A DNA stretch of 64,000 nucleotides from NCBI GenBank assembly GCA_019321725.1, contig CM033121.1, positions 5,766,001-5,830,000 on the forward strand, read 5' to 3'. The DNA comes from Paulownia fortunei (taxonomy: Eukaryota > Streptophyta > Magnoliopsida > Lamiales > Paulowniaceae). The translations under genes were made by a program, and so were the position numbers. This document shows positions 1-9,035 of this stretch, piece after piece (within the stretch, counting starts at the first letter, position 1; every line of letters begins with the position of its first letter). The notes under the pieces were generated by a model. The model worked only from the letters and a program-made list of their open reading frames with translations. It was not told where the DNA came from and did not search any database.

Positions 1-171
1 GCAGAAATATGAAAAAGAAAAATAACAACCATTCATGTTTTTCTCGTGTTGCTGTCTTTGAACCTAAGACTATAAAGAGTTAAAGAAAATATTAACACTC
101 ATGTATGCCAATACCTCCCAAGATTCAGGAAAACATATGGAAAATTGTGAGATTCTTGTGTTTGTTCTTCT
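1..171. other. left-edge flank of the copia element
   Basis: AT-rich sequence outside the copia LTR. I see no gene or repeat signature. The 5 bases CTTCT at 167-171 are probably the left target-site duplication of the copia element: the right side, 7269-7273, reads CCTCT, one mismatch. Confidence 0.4.
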
Positions 172-590
172 TGCTGGGAAATTAAAAAAACTCCCAATAA
201 ATCAGATTAGTAAGAACGAAAATAATATACATAAATTTGAAAACAGAATTCGATCAATTGTGTATGCGTTTCCAAACTTGTTGTAGATTATTTTACTAAA
301 AAGAGAAAAATATACAAGTGTTTATAACACTTGTAACTCACAACCCACATAAATTTTTTTTTTCACAAAATTATTTCACAAGCTTTCTCTTAAACTTTTT
401 TCTTAAACTCTCTCTAATTCTCTAATTTTGGGATGTTATACAAATGAGAGTTAAAGAAATTTATATAGATTTTAAAAAGTATGGGTTGGTGAAATTTAGG
501 TATGAAATTAAGTTAAACACCTTAATTGACAATTACCTAAATTAGACATCCTTCATTTTTGACCAAAAATGTTTGGCCATTTTCTTAACA
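172..590 (-). repeat. copia 3' LTR (left copy)
   Basis: About 419 bp, beginning TGCTGGGAAATT and ending TTCTTAACA on the plus strand. It aligns over its whole length with 6858-7268: shared AAATCAGATTAG, ATATACAAGTGTTTA, ACTCACAACCCACA and the shared end TTTGGCCATTTTCTTAACA. Because the element reads on the minus strand, this is the 3' LTR. Confidence 0.85.
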
Positions 591-601
591 ATCTCTCATT
601 T
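591..601 (-). other. polypurine tract of the copia element
   Basis: On the minus strand this reads AAATGAGAGAT and ends directly against the 3' LTR. A purine-rich tract here is where plus-strand DNA synthesis primes in LTR retrotransposons. Position and composition fit. Confidence 0.65.
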
Positions 602-673
602 GAAAACTGATATCAATCTGTCTTCACACTTCTATCTATGAAGTAATCTATAAAGCAGATCTTTTCAATCTTG

Positions 674-2122
674 TTACTTTTGCAGACAAACTGAAGTTGA
701 ACACAACTTCAATTTGTCGATAGCCACCGTCTTTGTTAACATATCTGATGGATTCTTACTTCCTTGAATTTTCTTCAATATTAGCACTTTATCTTTCAAT
801 AAAGATCTGATAAAGTGATAATGAACTCCATTATGATTGGTTTTAGAATGAAATGTTGAATTCTTTGTCAAATGTATCGCACTCTGACTATCACTGTGCA
901 AAATATTCTTCTTTTGTTTGAATTTCAACTCAGTTAATAAACTTTGAAGTCATATCATTTATTTACTAGCTTCAATCACTGCTACATACTTAACATCTGT
1001 AGTGGATAGAGTGACAATCTTTTGTAACTGGGACATCTAATAACAACTATAATCGGTGGTGCTTTTTCGGTAATCAACTTCACCTCCAAAATCTGCATCT
1101 ACGTAGCCTTGTACTTTTAATTCTCCTTTTCCAAAATACAAATATTTTTCTACGGTGCCTCGTAAATACCTCAAAATTCACTTGATTGCTTCCCAATAAA
1201 TTTTTCCTGGATTTGACATATACCTACTAACAACTTTCACTACATGGTTAATCTCTGGTCTCGTACATACCATTGCGTACATCAAACTTCTAATGGGTGG
1301 GGCATAAGAAACTTTAGCCATGAATTCTCTCTCTTCCTCCATCTGAGGGGACTGATCCTTGGATAGGCGAAAGTGACTAATTAAGGGTGTACTAACTGGC
1401 TTGGCATTGCCCATGTTGAATCTCTGTAAAACACGGTTGATTTACTCTGCCTGAGATAACTGGAAGAACCCTCTGTACCTATCTCTTGTGATTTACAATC
1501 CAAGAATCTTGTTTGTTGGACTCAAGTCCTTCATGTCAAACTTTTTTTACAATTGCTGTTTCAATTTTCTGTTATCATCCATATTTGAATCTACTACCAA
1601 CATGTCATTGACATATAGTAGTAAAATGATATAGTTGGAGGTATATCTCTTGAAATAGCAACAGTAGTTGGCGTTGCATTTTTGAAAACCTTCCATGTGC
1701 ATGAAGCCGTCAAATTTCCTGTACCACTGCCTTGGGGGTTGTTTCAGGCCATACAAGCTCTTCTTAAGTTTGCACACTATTTTCTCCTTTTCTATTTCTG
1801 AGAAACCTTCTTGTTGGTGCATGTATATCTCCTTATCCAACTCTTTGTGAAGGAATGCAGTTTTTACGTCCAACTGTTCAAGATGAAGATCTTCACTTGC
1901 AATAATACTCAATACTATTCTAATAATATTGAGTTTCACAACGGGAGCAAAAATGTCAGTGTAGTCAACTCTTTCCTTATGTTGGAATCCTTTGACAACT
2001 GGTCGAGCTTTGTATCTTTTAAAAACCATCATGCTCTTTTTTCACCCGGTACACCCATTTCTTGTGAAGTGCCTTCTTTTCCATGGGTAGTTCAACTAGT
2101 TCCCATATATGGTGGAGATTAG
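674..2122 (-). pseudogene. copia reverse transcriptase and RNase H remnant
   Basis: Frames at 1547-2032, 1178-1414 and 674-928 together cover the copia RT and RNase H. Visible motifs are VKGFQHKERVDYTDIFAPV, LDVKTAFLHKELDKEIYMHQ, KSLYGLKQPPRQWY and, in RNase H, SDSQSAIHLTKN with FHSKTNH. The catalytic box reads YVNDML, where active copia elements have YVDDM, so one metal-binding aspartate is replaced by asparagine. Stops and frame changes separate the three frames. It belongs to the element at 172-7268 and is not functional. Confidence 0.9.
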
Positions 2123-2229
2123 AGACTTCATCTCTTCTTTCATGGCAACCTTCCACTTGCTGGCATCTTCAATCTGACAAGTTTCATCATAGTATTCAGG
2201 CTCTCTTCCATCAATCAACAACATATAGT

Positions 2230-3473
2230 TTATGTATCTTTTGTTAGGCACATGAGGTCGAGAAAACTTTTCAATACATGAGCTGGAGTAGGAGGTTGCT
2301 GTGTGTTGGACTGATGCGCACTGTTCTGTCTAACGATTTCTTCTAGTTGAGGACTTGCTACAATTGGCTCTGTCATGGGACTATCTGGGATATCATCAAT
2401 ATTTACATCTGCAAATATTGACTCACTCTGTATTGAATTGTTGAAGTATGTTTTATGCATGTCTTTGTACATCACCCTTTCGTCGAAAATCACATCTTTA
2501 CTATAGATCACATTCTTGTTTTCATCATCCCAAATGCGATAGCCAAACTCATCCTCACTATAGCCATTGAAGGTGCATTTCTTGGATTTGGGATCAAACT
2601 TATTCTTGCCTTGATCCCTAATATGCACATATGCTATACAACCAAAAACTTTTAGATATGATAGTTTTACCTCTTTTTTGCTCCATACCTTATTTGGTAT
2701 TTTGTGCTCCAATGAAGCCGATGGGCCTCGGTTGATCAAGTAAGCTACTGTGTTGACTGCTTTGATAAACCTGACTGTATACGAATGCTTCTGCCTCTTT
2801 CTATCAATATTCGGTTCATACGCTCAGCTACACCATTATGTTGAGGTGTACCCAGCACAATTCTATCCATTCTGATCCCATGCTCATAGCAGAACTTCTT
2901 GAATTTGGTATTTTCATATTCATCACCATTATCGATTCTGAGCCTTTTAATTTTGAGACCTATCTTATTTTCAATCATAGTTTTCCATCTCCTGAAAACC
3001 TCAAACACTTCAGACTTATGCTTTAAAAAGTAAATCGATACCTTCAGAGAGTGATCATCGATGAAAGTCACAAAGTAGTATTTTCCACCAATGGATGAGA
3101 CAGTTGTTGGTCCATAAACATCAGAGTAAACAAGCTCTAGCCTTTTCTTTTTTGGAGTTCTGCAACTTGTTTGAAAGCTGACCATCTTCTACTTTCCAAG
3201 TATGCAATATTCACACATATCTATCTCAATTGAGTATAGACATGGAAGATTTTCCTTCGAGAGCGTAATTTTCATCCCATTTTCACTTAAGTGGCCTAGC
3301 CTCTGGTGCCACAAATTTGGAGTTTCATTGTCTGCTGCAACTGCAATCGAACACCATGCCCGTGCTGTTATGTAAAGAGTGCTACTCTTCTTGCCTCGAG
3401 CAACCGTCATTATGCCCTTTGAAATCTTCCAATCATCACCATGGAAGATTATAGTGTAGCCTTCGCTAGCCAA
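2230..3473 (-). pseudogene. copia integrase remnant
   Basis: 3189-3473 carries the gag-pre-integrase region with the HHCC zinc-binding pattern (WHQRLGHLSENGMK, CEYCILGK). 2745-3185 carries the core: LVYSDVYGP, FVTFIDDHS, RIDNGDEY and TPQHNGVAERMNR, which supply the D,D-35-E residues. 2230-2739 is the C-terminal extension (KVFGCIAYVHI, FNGYSEDEFGYRIW). The three pieces are separated by stop or frame changes at about 2740 and 3187. The key residues are recognisable but the reading frame is broken. Confidence 0.88.
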
Positions 3474-3499
3474 CTGTCCTACTGAGATTAAGTTCTTTC

Positions 3500-4318
3500 T
3501 TAGGTCAGGAATATATCTGATATCCTTCAGCTCCTAAACAGACCCGTTCAACTTAATCTTCACTACACATTTGACAACAATAGTATACGGTTGATCATCA
3601 CCAATATATACTTTTCCAAGGTTTCTAGGGACATACCTCTCGAAGAATTCTTTCTGCGAAGTAGCATGGAATGATGCTCCAGAGTCTAACACCTAAAACT
3701 TTTCCTTGCTCTCTAAAAAGCATATCAACGCGTCATCTCATTCTGAGGTGGAAGTAATATTTACCTCTATCTTCGCCTCCTGGTCATTCAGTGTATTCTT
3801 ACATTAATTTTTGTAGTGCCTGGTCTTTTCGCAATTCCAACACTTAATGGTTTTCGAACTATGAGAATTAGTGGGATTTCTGGATTTGGACCTCATATTC
3901 TTTGATCTATCTCGATAGTTCGATCTGCCATGTGCATTCCTCTAATTGAATTTCTTCCTCTTGATTCTGTATGCAAAACTGAAGAGGTTGATGATTCACC
4001 TGACTCTCTTCGCCGGATCTCTTGACTGAGAACCAGATCACGAACATCATCAAATTTCAACTTATTGCTTCTCGATGAGCTACTCACAGTCGCGATAGTA
4101 GCATTCCAGCTTTCTGGTAGAGAAGACAAAAATATCAATGCTCATACTTCTTCGTCGAATTTAATTCCAACTGAAGTTAATTGAATTTTGACTGTGTTAA
4201 GTTCATTGAGATGTTGAACTACTGATGCATCTTCCATCATCTGCAAATTGAACTAACGCTCATCAAGTGAACTTTGTTTGAAACCGATAACTTCTCATAC
4301 ATACTAGAGAGAGCAGCT
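3500..4318 (-). pseudogene. copia gag C-terminal part and aspartic protease remnant
   Basis: The protease active site reads DSGASFHATS at 3657-3686 and looks intact, but no long open frame contains it. A gag zinc knuckle of the CX2CX4HX4C type (CWNCEKTRHY) is readable around 3802-3845, with an in-frame stop before the last cysteine. The frame 3893-4138 (FLSSLPESWNATIATV, LKFDDVRDLVLSQEIRRRE) is the typical UBN2-like part of copia gag. The nested LTR element at 4324 cuts gag off from its N-terminal part at 6550-6795. Confidence 0.85.
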
Positions 4319-4323
4319 ATAAG
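4319..4323. repeat. target-site duplication ATAAG, left copy
   Basis: ATAAG lies directly left of the TGTTAGAG terminus. An identical ATAAG lies at 6545-6549, directly right of the CCCAACA terminus. A 5-bp duplication is standard for LTR-retrotransposon integration and fixes the ends of the nested element. Confidence 0.92.
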
Positions 4324-6544
4324 TGTTAGAGTAGGATGCCCAATGCCCCAATTAGATTGGGTGTATTATACTCTTTTGCTTTTGTAAAAACAATTTTATT
4401 GGAAATCATATTAATAAAAAGGTATTTACTTTATTTTATGTCTTGCATTTTTTATTTCTACACATTAGATAAAGTCCTTAAACCAAATTTAGCTACGGGG
4501 CATGGTCGCGCATATGATGGCGATCATGGAACATGCCTCTAAGGTTTTGGTCTTAAATAAATTCCGAGTCAAAAGTTTTTTGAGATAGGACTTCAAATAG
4601 CTCAGTAAGACTCGTACATATAATGCATGCTCGTGAGACGAGGATGTCACATTCCATTGACATTAGCATAGAGACGTAAGTGCATATATGTGGGTGCTTG
4701 TTAGGGAACAAGTACACCGAATATGGCCCGCAAGAAATTTTTAGTTGGAGGCTTTGCCCGTCGAAATAAGAATTTCTGTGTTGCGATAGTACACGACTAG
4801 TCCTCAGACTTGAGGCACGATGGTAGCCTTGTGTGCATTCTGCAGCACTTTGATATATCTTCTGATTGCTTTATAATTACAAAAGGGGTATGTTGGGTGT
4901 TGCACTGGTGTACATGGAGGTTTGTCAGTGGTCAACATAGAATTCGACACTTGTCTTTTTAAATAAGGGAATCTCCTGTGTTTTCATAGTTCGTGATTCA
5001 AAGACCTTGGCCAAGGCAGAATGAATTGTGATTCATCAAGAACCATTGGAACTTGAAATGGGATCATAGCAATTGAATCATTTAGGGTTTCGACTTATAA
5101 TTCATGCCTTAGATTCAATCAGGAGATTAGCTGTCGAAAGGACCGTACGTGTATGGTACTCGCAACTGAAATAGGTTTACTCGTTATTTCACCTAAAACT
5201 AGTTTGTCATGATTACTTGTTAGGTGTTTTCATGGATAGTGAGATTTTTGGAATTAAGAAGTTGATTCCAAGCGGATTAATTAATTGAAATAATTGTTAT
5301 TCATAAATTGCAAATGTTGCAAACCCACTACTAGTTTAGTAGTGAACCTAAGAGGGTCACACATTTTTATGGAAAGTAACATTTTTAATTTTAGATTTTA
5401 TCCAATGGTTGGAAATTAATTAATTAATACTGATCAATTAATTAATTAAGGGTTCTATTTAATTTAATAGTTAAATTAAATTATTTAATTAAGTAATTTG
5501 ATTATTTAATTGGACCTAATTTGATTAGGAAGCCCAATTAGAGTAAATTAGATTAATCAATTGGATTGATTAAATCGGGATTAAATCAATTGAATTGATT
5601 TGGGGATTTTTGAGTTCAAGTCCAAAATAAATGTGGATCACTTAAGAAGCCCACTAAAGTATGAAGAGAATAATTTAAATAAATATGATTTATTTAATTA
5701 ATATATTTATAGATAAATAAATATAGTGACCAATTTTATAGGATAAAATAGGCCACTAAGATTTAATTTATGTATAAATATAATTATAGTATATATATAT
5801 GATATATATCTATCTTGATATTATTTGAAGAGTTCAAATTAATATCAACAATGTATGTAGACAATTTTGATGATTAATGTAGTCTCAAATTAGTCCACAT
5901 ACAATAGAAAAGTGAAAAAAGAAGAGTTTTTGGAAGATTTAGAATCCTTCCAAGATAAGGTTTTGAAGTAGTTTAAAATAGAAAAACTTTCCAAGAGTTG
6001 GAAAATGATTAAAATTTTCAGCCCTATATATATATAAGGGATGAAAATTATATAATTCAATTCAAAAATTTGAGCAAAAATATTTTGTTAAAGTTTTCTA
6101 TTTTTACTCTTCAATAAAAGAAAAGAAAGAAAAAGAAAAAGAAAATCAGTTTCTTATTATTTTCTTCATATTATTGTTTCAAAAACTTAAAAAATCAATC
6201 TTTATTGTTCTTGAAAATATAATTCGGTTCTAGATTAGTAAACAATTAAAAGGATACTAACGAATCTTTTTGATTGGTGTTGCTTTTCGTATCGTGGACC
6301 TGATAGAGGGGAGACACTTGGATCTCTACGAGTTCTGATAGTTCAGGATACGCAATTGATTGCTTCATTTCCTACAACAACTGGAGTGCACGAAAGGTAT
6401 AATCCGATTTTATGTTTATTTATATATTCGCTTGAATAAGCGTGATCGTTAAAATCGCTTTCGAATCAAAGGAGTTAAATTTATGTTTGATAAAAAATTT
6501 AGTTTTCCGCTGCGTATACCCCTGCGATTATAGCGAACCCAACA
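4324..6544 (+). mobile_element. solo-LTR-like element, copy 1 (2,221 bp), nested in copia gag
   Basis: Starts TGTTAGAGTAGG and ends GAACCCAACA, so it has TG...CA ends with short inverted TGTT/AACA termini. Perfect 5-bp duplication ATAAG flanks it. It has no coding region and no internal PBS or second LTR that I can see. A strong TATA box (6025-6037) and an AATAAA signal (6113-6118) about 0.5 kb from the right end give the U3-R-U5 layout of a single LTR in plus orientation. The simplest reading is a solo LTR left by LTR-LTR recombination. A non-autonomous element of unknown type is the alternative. A highly similar inverted copy is at 31956-34199. I cannot assign a family. Confidence 0.85.
6025..6037 (+). 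promoter_or_regulatory. TATA box of the 2.2-kb LTR
   Basis: CTATATATATATAAGGG in the LTR, followed about 85 bp later by AATAAA at 6113. The inverted copy keeps a matching TATA run (about 32465-32477). This is the expected core promoter and polyadenylation signal pair of an LTR. Confidence 0.55.
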
Positions 6545-6549
6545 ATAAG
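6545..6549. repeat. target-site duplication ATAAG, right copy
   Basis: Exact copy of 4319-4323. After it the interrupted copia gag sequence resumes. Confidence 0.92.
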
Positions 6550-6795
6550 ACCCGCCGTGGTCTTTTCCTTTGCTATATTGAAAGCAACATTACGAGATAA
6601 CGTCAATCGAATAATTCAAAGGGCTTATCTATCAAGAAGATTTCAATCTTCTTCTTTCATAGCCTCTGGCTTCTTCCCTGAAAGAGGTTGATACAGGCTT
6701 CTTTGATACAGATAATCCTCTATCTATATTTTCCAGAACCCAAAATATACGCTATCGAATTTTTCAAGTTTCACCTTTCCTTCATCTGTGGCCAT
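6550..6795 (-). pseudogene. copia gag N-terminal fragment
   Basis: The minus-strand frame starts with an ATG at 6795 and reads MATDEGKVKLEKFDSVYFGF, then an in-frame stop, then the typical IEDYLYQRSLYQPL gag sequence. It lies between the primer-binding site and the nested LTR, as expected for the start of gag. Its continuation is at 4318 and below, on the far side of the insertion. Confidence 0.8.
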
Positions 6796-6843
6796 TGCTC
6801 CCACTCGATGGCTTCCTCCGAATCATTTTTTATTATTTCTGGA

Positions 6844-6855
6844 GCTCTAATACCA
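6844..6855 (-). other. primer-binding site (initiator tRNA-Met type)
   Basis: On the minus strand this reads TGGTATTAGAGC. It differs by one base from the canonical plant PBS TGGTATCAGAGC, complementary to the 3' end of initiator tRNA-Met. It sits 2 bp from the inferred end of the 5' LTR, which fixes the element orientation. Confidence 0.85.
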
Positions 6856-6857
6856 AT

Positions 6858-7268
6858 TATTGGAAAATTATGAAAATTCTTGATAAATCAGATTAGTGAG
6901 TACGAAAATAACACACACAAATTTGATAACGGAGTTCAGCCAATTGTGTCTACACCTCCGAACTTGCTGCAGGTCCTTTTACTAAATGGAGAAAAATATA
7001 CAAGTGTTTACAACACTTACAACTCACAACCCACACAAAAAAATTTCTTCACAAAATTCTTTCACAAGCTTTCTCTTAAACTTTTTCTCAATCTCTCTCT
7101 AATTCTCTAATTTTGGGATGTTATACAAATGAGAGTTAGGGAGGTTTATATAGGTTTCAAAAAGTATGGGTTAGTGAAATTTAGTCAAAAAATTAAATTA
7201 GATATTTTAATTGATAATTGCCTAAATTAAGCACTCTTGACCAAAAACATTTGGCCATTTTCTTAACA
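6858..7268 (-). repeat. copia 5' LTR (right copy)
   Basis: About 411 bp, aligned along its length to 172-590 and ending in the same TTTGGCCATTTTCTTAACA. The outer terminal dinucleotide next to the PBS has decayed (TA where the other copy has TG). It stops about 30 bp short of the collapsed GH5 paralogue. Confidence 0.85.
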
Positions 7269-7298
7269 CCTCTTTTGTCTATCTCCTTAGTTTCCTGC

Positions 7299-7768
7299 TG
7301 GTGGTGATTGTCTGCCATGAAAAAAGGGCAATGGTGTAATCACTCTCTACCGGTGGAGTGTGAAATGGGACCGCCTGTGAAGCTAGAATGCATAAACTGG
7401 CCATCAAATCTTGAGGTAATGGTGGCTGAAGGGCTGAGCAAGCGGCCGGTGGATGACATTTCTAAAGGGATTTTGGATATGGGATTCAACTGTGTTAGGC
7501 TAACATGGCCACTTCAGACTCCAAAATGCACCTTTCCTCAATTCTTCATAATGGAAGCAATGTCTGCTTGGATATAGATTCTGATAATGGCAATGCTCCG
7601 ATTACAAATAGTTGCAAATGCTTGGTTATGAACGATACCAACTGTGACCCTGCAAGCCAGTGGTTCAAAATTGTTGACAGCACAAGATGTGGAACTGCCG
7701 CAAAATCTTTTTTAGACATGATCTCCATTTTTGAAAATTGTTGTGAAGAACTTGTTAGGAGATTTTAG
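7299..7768 (+). pseudogene. collapsed GH5 paralogue: exon-1 piece fused to last-exon piece
   Basis: 7317-7512 matches the exon-1 region of the gene at 9036 (LECINWPSNLEVMVAEGLSK, NCVRLTWPL against LACVNWPSHLDVVVAEGLSK, NCVRLTWPL). From about 7513 the sequence jumps to the last exon's ricin-like domain (SDSKMHLSS, NVCLDIDS, DPASQWFKIVDSTRC) and ends at a TAG at 7766. Everything corresponding to 9306-12026 is missing: two and a half exons, three introns and both catalytic glutamates. The joint also shifts frame, so the first frame ends at 7577. The signal peptide is not recognisable. It cannot encode an active hydrolase. It is a tandem paralogue that suffered an internal deletion; the copia element lies just upstream. 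Confidence 0.85.
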
Positions 7769-8987
7769 CTTATAGCATGAAATTTAAGGAGTTGATCAGA
7801 TCAAGAAGCATACAGTTTTGATGCATACAGAAAACAAATGGCTTGTCATGTCGAAATACTACCGATCATGAGAACTTACTGATTAAATAATCCTATTTTT
7901 GAGGTCAGGAAACTTATAGTCAATGCTAAAAATAGAGTGTTGAGATCAAGGGTGCAGAAATCAATACCTTAACCCTCAGTTCTGCATCAATCCTTAATTA
8001 TATTTAGTTGATAATGTGATCTAAAAGAGCTACTCTAGACAAGAAATCTTAGAGACCTATGTAACAAGAGAAAATAAAATGTAACAAGACGATGTATTCT
8101 ATAACCTCCTTCTTGCCCCACAAAACTTCATCTTCTTTGCAGAAAATCTACACATGAACAAGGACCATAAACGATCTATATCTTTATGTGTTTTTCATCC
8201 GCGTGTACTCAATGGTTTTGGTATTTGAGTAACAAATTACTAAATCAAATAATTCTCTCCTAAAGCTATTGCTGTATGTATTTATATTGCCTTGCAAATC
8301 TTCCAAGCATAAATATTCTATTCTTTGCAACAGAAGTGATAGTATTCTGATCTAGTTTTCTGTTTTCCTTTTTCTGTTTAACCACTTCCCCAATCTTTAC
8401 AGTTAAGACACTTTGTGATTATAGATTACTTGGCGTGCCTCCAACATCAATCATGCTATGTATCTTCTACTCTAAGCTCTTTACTAAGAAAACACTAGCC
8501 CGCAATTCAGCTCCTCTCAAAACACTAGATTGGACTGCAGTTTAAAGCATCATTTTCATGATAATTAAGTTTCCCAAGAATGAAAAATGGACAGTTAATG
8601 CAGTAGAAATTTGTATAACTGTTAAAATAAGCTCTTTCTCTAATGTAATGCTATCAACAATGTTCACATCTGAAAAGAGAAAAGATAAGAGTCTTGCAGT
8701 AAATAACAAGCCAATTTTGAAGCTAGAAGCATCAGTCATGTGTAAAAAGGGTCTCATAAAAAAATACCATCCACAGCAAGACACCTACTAATTATTGTCC
8801 CAAAAGGGAGACTAACCCCACCCCCAACCCAAAAAAAAAAAAAAAAAAAAAGGAAGAAGAAAAAGCAATATTTTTATTGTTAAATATCTTTAGATTTTCA
8901 TGTTATTGGTGTGCATAAAAATATAACACGTTTGAGTTTTGACAATGACTTTGCAAACTATCTTAATTCATTTATGGGGCTGTGCAG
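7769..8987. other. intergenic, promoter side of the GH5 gene
   Basis: No supported gene. Short open frames at 8542-8791 on both strands overlap and resemble nothing. A C-rich/poly(A) low-complexity tract lies at 8817-8851. The first part resembles the 3' flank of the GH5 gene, as expected for a duplicated gene. Confidence 0.5.
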
Positions 8988-8997
8988 TATATAAATA
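8988..8997 (+). promoter_or_regulatory. TATA box of the GH5 gene
   Basis: TATATAAATA lies 39-48 bp before the ATG at 9036. That predicts a very short leader of roughly 10-20 nt if this box is used. Confidence 0.5.
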
Positions 8998-9035
8998 ACA
9001 GAGACAGAGTCCTGATACAAGAACAAAAGAAAAAT

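Larger units (their letters stand above)
172..7268 (-). mobile_element. Ty1/copia LTR retrotransposon, degenerate, with nested insertion
   Basis: The element reads on the minus strand. It is bounded by two diverged direct LTRs (172-590 and 6858-7268). It has a primer-binding site next to the right LTR and a polypurine tract next to the left LTR. Inside, in copia order, are gag, aspartic protease, integrase, reverse transcriptase and RNase H remnants; integrase before RT defines Ty1/copia. Without the nested 2.2-kb insertion and its target duplication the element is about 4.9 kb, normal for plant copia. The coding region is broken into at least seven frames by stops and shifts, so it is dead. 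Possible target duplication CTTCT/CCTCT has one mismatch. The visible LTR-to-LTR divergence shows an old insertion. Confidence 0.9.

Noticed and set aside
101..286. 61-codon plus-strand frame
   Set aside because: It overlaps the copia LTR and has no protein resemblance; LTR sequence is non-coding.
4336..4542. Open frame inside the nested LTR
   Set aside because: Not preserved as a frame in the inverted copy, which has a different chance frame at 33646-33969.
8817..8851. C-rich then poly(A) tract, considered as a retrocopy tail
   Set aside because: No coding sequence precedes it on either strand and no target duplication is visible.
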